Assembly: GCA_002163975.1 (NCBI GenBank)
Contig: CP019636.1
Coordinates: forward strand, 4,289,001 to 4,353,000
DNA from: Nostocales cyanobacterium HT-58-2
GTDB taxonomy: Bacteria > Cyanobacteriota > Cyanobacteriia > Cyanobacteriales > Nostocaceae
DNA length: 64,000 nt
Reading direction: 5' to 3'
The notes beneath the pieces are model-generated. The model searched no databases and was not told where the DNA came from. It worked only from the letters and a program-made list of their open reading frames with translations. The translations under genes and the position numbers were made by a program. Of the stretch, positions 1 to 7,923 are shown one piece after another (the first letter of the stretch is position 1; each line of letters begins with the position of its first letter).

Positions 1-226
1 CTAAATACACCTTCCCCGTTTGATGCTCGAAGTCAGCATCTTTTAAATTAGATGTTTCTGGATCAAGTCTGACACCTAAATCAGTTCCTCCCTTGGTATT
101 TGTGAATTTAATATGTACGTATCCTCGGTCAATACTTTCTTTAAGTGCTGCAGCTGTTTTTTCAGGTCGTAAGCTGACTTCAACGGGATGGTTGCCTTCT
201 GACAATCGTTGTACTAACTCGTTCAT
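1..226 (-). CDS. hypothetical protein, N-terminal part only
   Basis: An open frame of 75 codons begins with ATG at 226 and runs off the left edge, so the C-terminus is missing. The start is supported by an AAAGGTGAG ribosome-binding sequence about 8 bases upstream. The visible protein begins MNELVQRLSEGNHPVEVSLR and is acidic and hydrophilic, with no membrane segment; a short stretch reading YVHIKFTNTKGGTDLGVRLD suggests a small beta-rich fold. I do not recognise the family. It lies on the same strand as the methyltransferase genes behind the NRPS/PKS cluster, separated from them by 135 bases, so it could be the last gene of that unit or an unrelated neighbour. Codon use and the ribosome-binding site make it likely to be real. 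Confidence 0.6.
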   Translation of the reverse strand, partial: MNELVQRLSEGNHPVEVSLRPEKTAAALKESIDRGYVHIKFTNTKGGTDLGVRLDPETSNLKDADFEHQTGKVYL

Positions 227-361
227 TTTATAACTCACCTTTGTCTTTAGTTGCTGATGCTTGTACTTGCACAAGTTGATGAACTGAAATCTCGAACAGC
301 AGGGTATTTTTGCAAAATTTCCTTAACTATGATGAAGCTATATTTAGCTTTATTATGACTA

Positions 362-1114
362 CTAACTTAGCGGTTTTCGACAAACAAAGTAGACCTCACC
401 AGCCGTTCCACTTTTTTCAAAAAGACGCTCTGCATTATAGATACTAACTTCAGTAAAACCCACATTCTCTAGAGCAGACTGAACTTCTTCCCTAGAATAA
501 CTCTTCATGAGCATAGTTATGTCTAAACGCTGCCAGTTTTCCTTTAAAAGCTCAAATATAGTGACTTTGGTTTGGGATATTTTTTCTTCTACATGATAAC
601 TTGCACGAGCACCCCAAACATATTCGTCTTTGACATCGCCAGCAATCATAGAGTCATTCTCTGACTGAAAGTATTCTTCTAAATACAAGTCAAACAAGAA
701 CAGACCGTTTTCCAACATTGCCGTATACACGTTGTGGAAGACGCCTTTTAGTTCCTCAAGACTCAGGATATGGTTAAGACTAGAACCTGTTGAAATCACC
801 CCGTCAAAGGTAGATGGCAATTCAAAGTAGCGTATGTCACCAAGGATAAAGTTAGCACCGGGTGCATTCTTACGTGCGTAGTGCAGCATTCCGTCAGACT
901 CATCAAGTCCAGTCACTTTATACCCTTTTTTAAGCAGAAGTTGTGCCACTTGTCCAGTACCGCAACCAAGGTCGAGAATATGCGCTTCCTGCGTAAGATG
1001 TGGTAACTGCAACATTTCTAAAAGCTGCATTGTCTCTTCGCGATTAGCATAATATTCGTTGTATATCCGAGCAAAAGGATCATAGACGGAATAGCTATTT
1101 GCTAAAGAAATCAA
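362..1114 (-). CDS. class I SAM-dependent methyltransferase (copy 1)
   Basis: This is a 250-residue Rossmann-fold SAM methyltransferase. Motif I reads ILDLGCGTGQVAQLL near residues 46-60, followed by the acidic VTGLDESDGML and a motif II-like FILGDIRYFELP. The start is a TTG codon at 1114, chosen because a good AGGAG sequence lies five to six bases upstream and no ATG is suitably placed. It is a tandem paralogue of the next gene upstream (1241-1999), with the same order of motifs and the same C-terminal ALENVGFTEV segment, so the pair arose by duplication. It lies behind the terminal thioesterase gene of the NRPS/PKS cluster on the same strand. A tailoring O- or N-methyltransferase is the natural inference, for example O-methylation of a hydroxymalonyl-derived unit, but the substrate cannot be read from the sequence. 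Confidence 0.8.
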   Translation of the reverse strand: MISLANSYSVYDPFARIYNEYYANREETMQLLEMLQLPHLTQEAHILDLGCGTGQVAQLLLKKGYKVTGLDESDGMLHYARKNAPGANFILGDIRYFELPSTFDGVISTGSSLNHILSLEELKGVFHNVYTAMLENGLFLFDLYLEEYFQSENDSMIAGDVKDEYVWGARASYHVEEKISQTKVTIFELLKENWQRLDITMLMKSYSREEVQSALENVGFTEVSIYNAERLFEKSGTAGEVYFVCRKPLS

Positions 1115-1240
1115 AGGTCTCTCCTAAATCTCTAAATTTACATAACGTTGCTAAACTTAATAGGTCAATAAAGCAAAATTAACCTAATAACGCAAACTCT
1201 AATGTTGCACTGACTTAAAGACAAGCTATCTTTAGCCTAT

Positions 1241-1999
1241 TTATGTTTGCTGACTAAGACGCTGACGACAAACAAAGTAGGTATCACCAGCCCTTTCATT
1301 GATTCCAAAATCACGTTTTGCATCATAGACGTTGACTTCGGTGAAACCAACATTCTCTAGAGCAGATTGAACTTGGAATTTGTCAAAACATTTTTCTAAT
1401 AAAGTCGAGTCAAAACGCTGCCATTTTCCGTCTATCAATTGGAATATCGTAATGTTATTTTGACCTATTTTCTCTTCTGAGTAGTAGCTACGTTTAATAC
1501 CCCAAGCATAGTCATCTTTGATATTTCCAACAGTGGTACCGTGCCAATAATACTGATACCTTTCTTCCAAGGGCAAGTTGAAAACAAATAAGCCGTTTTC
1601 CAGCAGTGCAGCATAAACGCTACGAAATACACCCATCAATTCCTCAAGGTTCATGACATAACACAGAGAACCATTAGAAGCAATTCCACCAAAGGTAGGC
1701 GGTAATTCAAAGTTGCGTGCGTCACCAAGAATGAATTTTGCACCAGGCGCATTCTCTTGAGCATAACGCAACATCCCCTCCGACTCATCGAGTCCAGTCA
1801 CCTTATACCCTTTCATTAACAGCTTTTGTGCCATATGTCCTGTACCGCAACAAAGGTCGAGAATATGCGCTCCCTCTGGTAGATGTCGTAACAGCAATTT
1901 TTCCAAAGGCTGCATAACTCTATCGCTAATTCCTTCAGCCCATTCTTCGTTAAAGATACGAGCTATGGGATCGTGACCAGAATAAGTTTCTAAATACAT
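1241..1999 (-). CDS. class I SAM-dependent methyltransferase (copy 2)
   Basis: This 252-residue SAM methyltransferase is paralogous to the gene at 362-1114. SAM motif I is ILDLCCGTGHMAQ, with Cys in place of the usual second-position Gly, followed by VTGLDESEGMLRYA and FILGDARNFELP. I place the start at ATG 1999, nine bases behind an AGGAG sequence; an in-frame TTG directly before it (2002) is also possible. It begins only about 60 bases after the end of the PKS-aminotransferase-thioesterase gene and is probably cotranscribed with the biosynthetic operon. The four-gene extender set at 30006-33486 lacks an FkbG-type O-methyltransferase, so one of this pair may replace it. That role is an inference from context; the protein is not of the FkbG (catechol-methyltransferase-like) type. 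Confidence 0.8.
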   Translation of the reverse strand: MYLETYSGHDPIARIFNEEWAEGISDRVMQPLEKLLLRHLPEGAHILDLCCGTGHMAQKLLMKGYKVTGLDESEGMLRYAQENAPGAKFILGDARNFELPPTFGGIASNGSLCYVMNLEELMGVFRSVYAALLENGLFVFNLPLEERYQYYWHGTTVGNIKDDYAWGIKRSYYSEEKIGQNNITIFQLIDGKWQRFDSTLLEKCFDKFQVQSALENVGFTEVNVYDAKRDFGINERAGDTYFVCRQRLSQQT

Positions 2000-2061
2000 C
2001 AAAAGTTTCTCCTGAATCTACTTTAATAAAGTCACAAAAGCTGTAATTTTTATCCTCGTAT

Positions 2062-5000
2062 CTATACCTGATTAAGGTAAGTCGTCAACCGTTCTGCCAA
2101 CATTTGCACATGAGGTTTGGTGAGCATAGTGTAATGATTGCCAGGAACTACAACAGTCTCTATTGGTTCAGACGAAAGCTGGCTCCAACCCCAGCTAGAA
2201 TCATTGAGATACCCAGAATTTTCTTCGCTGGCTCGCAAAAGGATGATTCGATTTGGATAGACCTGTGGTACGTAGCTCCGACTAGCTAAAAAGTTGCTTT
2301 TATAAACTTTATAAAAAGGGCGAAACTGCTCTTGAGCTAGGTTTGCTGGTATTAGGTTAGCTATCTGCAATTGTTCTAAAACATAATTTAATTGTTTATC
2401 AGGCTCCAGTTGCCTTAACTGATCATAAAGTTCCACTAAACTGTTGCTAGCATTACCAGCTATATCCATAGCAAAATTGGCTAGAGCAATAGTATCTACA
2501 TTTTCCTCAATCCCTACAGGTTTATTGCTAAAAACTGGTGCTGGACAATCTAGCAAGCTTAGCAGAGCAACCTGGTGATCCTGCTTTTGCAATTGAGTCG
2601 CCATTTCAAAAGCTATTAAGCTTCCCATGGACCAAGAACCCAAACAGTATGGACCTTCTGGTTGCACAGCACGTAATGCTGTGATATAGTGGCTTGCCAT
2701 ATCTTCAATGCGAGTGTAAGGTTCACATTCTCCATTAAGACTTGGTGCTTGCAAGCCATAAAATGGTTGGTCTAGACCTAAACAACGCCCCAATTCACTG
2801 TAGCAGAGAACACTTCCTCCCATAGAATGTATGAAGAATAAAGGTCTTTTGTCGCCACGTGGTTGAATTGCGACAAGGGGCGTTTTTATTTCTTTTTTAC
2901 TAAACTGTATGAGTGGAAACTCTGAGGATTTATAGCTATTTTTTATTGGAGTTGACTCTATTTTAAGGGCAAAGGAGGGAGATGGTAACAACTCTCCTGC
3001 TTGCATTTCTATGACGCTTTCTTTTACTGCGTCAATTACGTGCTCAATATCTTCATCGGTATGAGCTGTAGATAGATATAAGGTACGTCCTTCCCAAACA
3101 TAGACACCTTTTTCTAGCAAATGGTAGAAAAGTAAATTGCTAAATATGGAGTTAGTTTGGAAAGTAAAACGGAAGAGCGAACCAAAATGTATGACTCGAA
3201 TTGGTGTTTGATTTTCCTCAAAAAAACTATTGAGAGTCTGAGCTAATTTTGTTGTCCGTTGTGCCAACTCCTCTTGAAGTTTGGGTCCCTTATTTTTCAA
3301 GTGTTTAAGTACTGCCAAAGCAACAGCCATGATGAGAGGATGCTTGAAAAAAGTACCTGCAAATATAGTCGTTTTTGCTCGAGGGTAAGACTCATCGCCA
3401 AAGCTCCAAAAACCACCGTCAAAGGCGTCCATAAAAGCAGCTTTACCAGCAATAACTCCTATCGGCATACCTGCACCCACAGCTTTACCGTAGGTGGTGA
3501 TATCTGCTTGAATATCCCACAACGCTTGGATACCCCCAGGATGCATCCGAAAGCCAGTAATCACTTCATCAAAAATTAATACGGTTCCTGTTTCTTTTGT
3601 CAGTTGTCTGAGTTGATGTAAAAACTTTTTCGGCTGAAAATCAGGGCGACTGCTTTGTATCGGTTCAACCAAAACAGCAGCCAACTCGTGAGCATGGTTT
3701 TTGATAATATTGAGGGATTCATCAGTACCATAGTTCAGCACCATCACATTTTCCGTCATGTGCTGCGGAATACCTGGAGCTTTTGGAACGGACCGTAGTG
3801 TACCGTTGTTTGTTGTGACTCCTGTGACCAAAACCTCATCTAAGTTACCGTGAAAAGAACCAGCAAATAACGCAATTTTAGAGCGTCCTGTAGTAGCGCG
3901 TGCTATGCGTATTGCTCCCATCACGGCTTCTGTACCATCGTTGCAAAAAGCTGCTCGTTCAGCACCTGTGAGTTCGCAAATTAACTCAGCAACTTGACCA
4001 GAAAGACGCGATTGTGGACCCTGTAATATGCCTTGCTGAATCTGCTCTTGTATTGCTTTGATGACAAAAGATGGTGAATGACCAAATAAAAGAGTACCAA
4101 AGCCCATCGATATATCTACGTATTCATTCCCATCGACATCCCACAATCTGGCACCCTCTGCGCGCTGTCCGTGGATTGGATATATTATTTCCTTAATTGG
4201 AGGAAAAAATCCTGTGACTGCTCTACTGTTGGCATGATAGGCACGTTCAGCTTGTGTGAGTCGTTTAGATGCTTGGGTTCGTTGAACAAAACGAGCAATT
4301 AAAGCATCAAGATGTTGCTGTTGACGAAAATTTAATCCGGCTAAGGATTCTTTTTCTATCTGTTGGGATGCAGCAAAGGAAGTAGAGTTAATTTTTTGGC
4401 TTTTTTGCTGTTCGTCAGACTTTTTCTTAATTGGTGCAGGAGGTAAGTTTGGAGACTGACTTTTTTGAAGAACAGAAGTGTTGGTGGAGGGTTGAAGATG
4501 AGAAGATTGGATAGTCTCAGATGAACCTTTTTGGGGCAATAAATCTACCAGTTTAGACATAACTAGAAGATGTTGTGCCATCAGTTGTTCAATGGTTGTA
4601 CCCTCTACAACTTTCTCTTCTTTTTGAGGAAATACTTGGTTTCCTGGAGTGTTGACAGAGAATACTGCCTCACTTATTGCCTGCGGTGTTATGGTGGAAG
4701 ATGGCTCTAGAAGTGATGGTTCTGGCATTAGCTCTTCCAAAGGTAGCTGCTGAGTTATGTGATTTGCTAAGGCATCAATAGTAGAGAAATCTTCAAGCAA
4801 TAGGTGCAGAGAGACTGCAATTTCAAACTGTTCTTGAATAGCTCCGCTAAATTGAAGTAATACAAGAGAGTTTACACCCATTTCAAGAAAGTGAGTGTGA
4901 GGATCTATTTCAGATGAACTCATCCCAAGCAAGTTCCCCAAAATGTCCTTAACATTTAATAGAATATTCTGATATCTTGATGTATTTAATGTTGTTTTAT

Positions 5001-7923
5001 GATTTTCTTTTACATTCATTGAATCGATAATTTTCTCTAATGGTTCAACAAACGATCGCTGAGGATTTTTTGTTGTCTGTGTGTTGGGATAACTAATATT
5101 TTCTTGTTGTAAATTCAGGGGTTTTTGCGTGATGTTTTGACGCGATAAATCGTCACTATTAGCTCTAGGAGGCTCAACCCAGTACTTCTGTCGCTCAAAT
5201 GCATATGTTGGTAAAGGGAGACGATGACGTTTTTCCTGAGCATAAAAGCCCGACCAATCTATTGATGCTCCAGCCAACCAAAGCTGACCTAAAGTTTTGA
5301 GTAAGAACAATATATCTGAGTGTCGGTCATGCGGATCGCGTATTGAAGAGAGTACGACCTGTCTTTCTACCTGTTGCTGCTTACATAAAGTACTTAATGT
5401 TCCTCCAGGACCAACTTCTAACAGGATTTGCTCGGGTTGTTGTAACAACTTGGCAATATTCTCGGCAAAGCGTACTGGCTGACAGAGATGCTTTGCCCAA
5501 TACGTTGGATCTGTGGCTTGGGCTGCTGTTATCCAAGTTCCTGTAACGTTGGATAAATAGGGTATTTTGGGTGGTTGGAGATGAAAGGTTTCAACGAGTT
5601 TTGTAAAAGGTTTGGCGATCGCCTCCATCATTTTAGAATGAAAGGCATGGGAAGTTTGCAAGCGACAAGATGCTAATCCCCTTTGGGTCAGTTGGTGTGA
5701 CAATTCATTGATAGCATCCGTCTCACCTGCAACTATACAAAGGGATGAGCTGTTGATTGCAGACAAGGAGAGTCTTTCGTTCAACAGAGGTTGCAGTTCT
5801 TTCTCTGATAAGGGAACAGCCAGCATTGCCCCACTAGGCAACTCCTGAATCATTTGCGCTCTTTTGGCTACCAGCACTAAAGCGTCTTCTAGAGACAAAA
5901 CTCCTGCTAAAGTTGCTGCAACATATTCACCAATACTGTAGCCAACCATTGCTGAAGGTTCGATTCCCCACTCCATCCATAACTGGGCAAGAGCATACTC
6001 AATAACAAACAGAGCTGGTTGAGCTAAAAATGTTTGATTGAGTTTTTGAGTGGCTTCGTCGGATTGTCCTGAAGCACGACCCAACATCTTGCGGAGATCA
6101 AAACTTGAGTTGGATGTGTCCAACTCAGCACTGTATTTTTGAGATTTTTGAGAATTGATATCCGTTCGGTTCTTGCCGGGATACAGAACTTCTCGTAAAT
6201 CTAGACTCAGCAAAGGTTTGAGGAATTCGCAGCAGTTGTCAACAACCTGTTGAAATGTTGGCTCGACCTGATAAAGTTCCCAACCCATATTGATATAATG
6301 AGTCCCCAGCCCTGGAAACATAAAAGCAACGGGCACATGGCTCTTTTCCTGAAAGCTGGTCAAAACTCGTTTTGAATCCTCAAGTGCAGCTGTCGCATTT
6401 TCTATGTTTTGGCAAATAACCATTCGTCGATGACTAAAAACCTTCCTGCCAACTTGCAATGTGTATGCCACATCCGCAAGGTTTAAATGAGGATGCTGCT
6501 TAAGTTCATCACACAAATTACGAGTGGCAGTTTCGAGAGCCGAGTTGGTTTTTGCAGACAGCACCAACAACTGCCAGGGGCGAGAAGGTCCAGAGGCTTC
6601 AATAGCAGGGGCTTCTTCAAGAATGACGTGAACATTGGTTCCCCCAAGACCAAAGGAACTGACTCCTGCACGGCGGGGAGTACCGTTCGTCTTCCACTCG
6701 GACAGTAGAGTATTGACGTAGAAGGGGCTGTTAGCAAAATCAATCTGGGGATTGGGTTCCTTGAAGTGTAAGCTGGGTGGAATAAACTTGTGTTTTAGTG
6801 CCAAGACAGTCTTGATTAAACCTGCAATCCCAGCTGCATTATCAAGGTGTCCAACATTGGTTTTTACTGAACCTATGGCACAGAAGCCTTTTTTCTCAGT
6901 TCTGGTGCGATATGCTTTGGTCAACGCTGCAATTTCTATCGGGTCTCCCAATTCCGTTCCGCTCCCATGAGCTTCGACGTAATTGAGTGTTTCAGGTTCA
7001 ACCCCAGCCATAGCAAGTGCCTCTGCAATAACAGCCGCCTGCCCATCCACGCTAGGAGCTGTGTAGCCAACTTTTAAAGAACCATCATTATTAATAGCAG
7101 AACCTTTGATGACAGCATGAATACAATCATTATCAGCGATCGCATCTTCTAATCGCTTGAGAACGACAATACCTACACCGTTACCTCCAACAGTTCCTTG
7201 CGCCTTGGCATCAAAAGCGCGGCAATGTCCATCAGGTGAACGAATCCCTCCTTCTTGATAGCGATAACCAACTTTTTGCGGCACATTTATCGAAACCCCA
7301 CCTGCCAGAACCATGTCGCTTTCGCCATTCAGTAAGCTTTGGCAAGCCAAATGCACGGCGACTAATGAAGTGGAGCAGGCAGTTTGCACATTCACACTTG
7401 GTCCCTTAAGATTTAATTTATAAGAGACATGGGTGGGCAAAAAACCTTGGCTATTGCCAATGACTATTTGCTTTTCGCCTACTAATTCTATGAGATCAGA
7501 ATTTGGATAAAGGTTGGACAGAAAGTAGGTACTCCAACCGACACCAGCATAAACTCCAATCCGACCTGGGTATGTTTCACAGTTGTAGCCTGCTTCTTCA
7601 AGAGCTTCCCAAGCACACTCCAGAAAAAAACGGTGTTGGGGATCTGTAATTTCAGCTTCTTTTCGATGAAAGCCAAAGAATGAAGCGTCAAATAAATCTA
7701 TATCTTCTAATATTGCTCCTGCTTTTACGTACTTAGGGTGACGAACGGCAGCTTCGTCTATTCCTGAATTTACCAGTTCTTCAGTTGTAAAAGAAGAAAT
7801 TGACTCCACACCATCTCGAAGATTTTGCCAAAACTGCTCAATATTTTTGGCTCCCGGAAAGCGACAAATCATTCCGACAATTGCTATTTCATCAAGGCAA
7901 TCAAATGAATTTGAATTATTCAT
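2062..7923 (-). CDS. PKS: KS-AT-ACP-aminotransferase-thioesterase, terminal module
   Basis: This 1953-residue protein is the last module of the assembly line. The ketosynthase occupies about residues 12-440 (active Cys in TACSTSL near 181; His in EAHGSGTELGDP near 314 and NVGHLD near 359). The acyltransferase is near 530-860 with GYSIGE near 659 (Tyr where GHSxG is usual) and HAFH near 757, which is the malonyl type. An ACP (GVNSLVLLQ) is near 1016. A class-III, PLP-dependent aminotransferase spans about 1220-1640, with FDEVITGFR and the PLP lysine in YGKAVGAGMP near 1479, as in the AMT domains of McyE and iturin/mycosubtilin synthases. A type-I thioesterase ends the protein (GSWSMG near 1763, GNHYTML near 1929). 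There is no ketoreductase, so the beta-keto group would be aminated before release. The ATG at 7923 overlaps the preceding NRPS stop by 8 bases, suggesting translational coupling. Residues about 600-640 hold an extra segment absent from the two sister PKSs. Confidence 0.93.
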   Translation of the reverse strand: MNNSNSFDCLDEIAIVGMICRFPGAKNIEQFWQNLRDGVESISSFTTEELVNSGIDEAAVRHPKYVKAGAILEDIDLFDASFFGFHRKEAEITDPQHRFFLECAWEALEEAGYNCETYPGRIGVYAGVGWSTYFLSNLYPNSDLIELVGEKQIVIGNSQGFLPTHVSYKLNLKGPSVNVQTACSTSLVAVHLACQSLLNGESDMVLAGGVSINVPQKVGYRYQEGGIRSPDGHCRAFDAKAQGTVGGNGVGIVVLKRLEDAIADNDCIHAVIKGSAINNDGSLKVGYTAPSVDGQAAVIAEALAMAGVEPETLNYVEAHGSGTELGDPIEIAALTKAYRTRTEKKGFCAIGSVKTNVGHLDNAAGIAGLIKTVLALKHKFIPPSLHFKEPNPQIDFANSPFYVNTLLSEWKTNGTPRRAGVSSFGLGGTNVHVILEEAPAIEASGPSRPWQLLVLSAKTNSALETATRNLCDELKQHPHLNLADVAYTLQVGRKVFSHRRMVICQNIENATAALEDSKRVLTSFQEKSHVPVAFMFPGLGTHYINMGWELYQVEPTFQQVVDNCCEFLKPLLSLDLREVLYPGKNRTDINSQKSQKYSAELDTSNSSFDLRKMLGRASGQSDEATQKLNQTFLAQPALFVIEYALAQLWMEWGIEPSAMVGYSIGEYVAATLAGVLSLEDALVLVAKRAQMIQELPSGAMLAVPLSEKELQPLLNERLSLSAINSSSLCIVAGETDAINELSHQLTQRGLASCRLQTSHAFHSKMMEAIAKPFTKLVETFHLQPPKIPYLSNVTGTWITAAQATDPTYWAKHLCQPVRFAENIAKLLQQPEQILLEVGPGGTLSTLCKQQQVERQVVLSSIRDPHDRHSDILFLLKTLGQLWLAGASIDWSGFYAQEKRHRLPLPTYAFERQKYWVEPPRANSDDLSRQNITQKPLNLQQENISYPNTQTTKNPQRSFVEPLEKIIDSMNVKENHKTTLNTSRYQNILLNVKDILGNLLGMSSSEIDPHTHFLEMGVNSLVLLQFSGAIQEQFEIAVSLHLLLEDFSTIDALANHITQQLPLEELMPEPSLLEPSSTITPQAISEAVFSVNTPGNQVFPQKEEKVVEGTTIEQLMAQHLLVMSKLVDLLPQKGSSETIQSSHLQPSTNTSVLQKSQSPNLPPAPIKKKSDEQQKSQKINSTSFAASQQIEKESLAGLNFRQQQHLDALIARFVQRTQASKRLTQAERAYHANSRAVTGFFPPIKEIIYPIHGQRAEGARLWDVDGNEYVDISMGFGTLLFGHSPSFVIKAIQEQIQQGILQGPQSRLSGQVAELICELTGAERAAFCNDGTEAVMGAIRIARATTGRSKIALFAGSFHGNLDEVLVTGVTTNNGTLRSVPKAPGIPQHMTENVMVLNYGTDESLNIIKNHAHELAAVLVEPIQSSRPDFQPKKFLHQLRQLTKETGTVLIFDEVITGFRMHPGGIQALWDIQADITTYGKAVGAGMPIGVIAGKAAFMDAFDGGFWSFGDESYPRAKTTIFAGTFFKHPLIMAVALAVLKHLKNKGPKLQEELAQRTTKLAQTLNSFFEENQTPIRVIHFGSLFRFTFQTNSIFSNLLFYHLLEKGVYVWEGRTLYLSTAHTDEDIEHVIDAVKESVIEMQAGELLPSPSFALKIESTPIKNSYKSSEFPLIQFSKKEIKTPLVAIQPRGDKRPLFFIHSMGGSVLCYSELGRCLGLDQPFYGLQAPSLNGECEPYTRIEDMASHYITALRAVQPEGPYCLGSWSMGSLIAFEMATQLQKQDHQVALLSLLDCPAPVFSNKPVGIEENVDTIALANFAMDIAGNASNSLVELYDQLRQLEPDKQLNYVLEQLQIANLIPANLAQEQFRPFYKVYKSNFLASRSYVPQVYPNRIILLRASEENSGYLNDSSWGWSQLSSEPIETVVVPGNHYTMLTKPHVQMLAERLTTYLNQV
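6106..6127. repeat. 9-bp hairpin inside an extra segment of the terminal PKS
   Basis: TGAGTTGGA and TCCAACTCA form a perfect 9-bp inverted repeat around a TGTG loop. It falls inside a stretch (about 6065-6185) that encodes some 30-40 residues not present at the matching place in the PKS proteins at 18656-23341 and 33619-38340, between the start of the AT domain and its QPALFVIEYAL motif. The segment is polar and Ser/Lys/Gln-rich. It may be another small palindromic insertion like those in the sister genes, but I found no second copy in the window. Confidence 0.4.

Noticed and set aside
4200..4600. Second condensation or methyltransferase domain between ACP and aminotransferase of the terminal PKS
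   Set aside because: The stretch is a Ser/Gln/Pro-rich linker without domain motifs.
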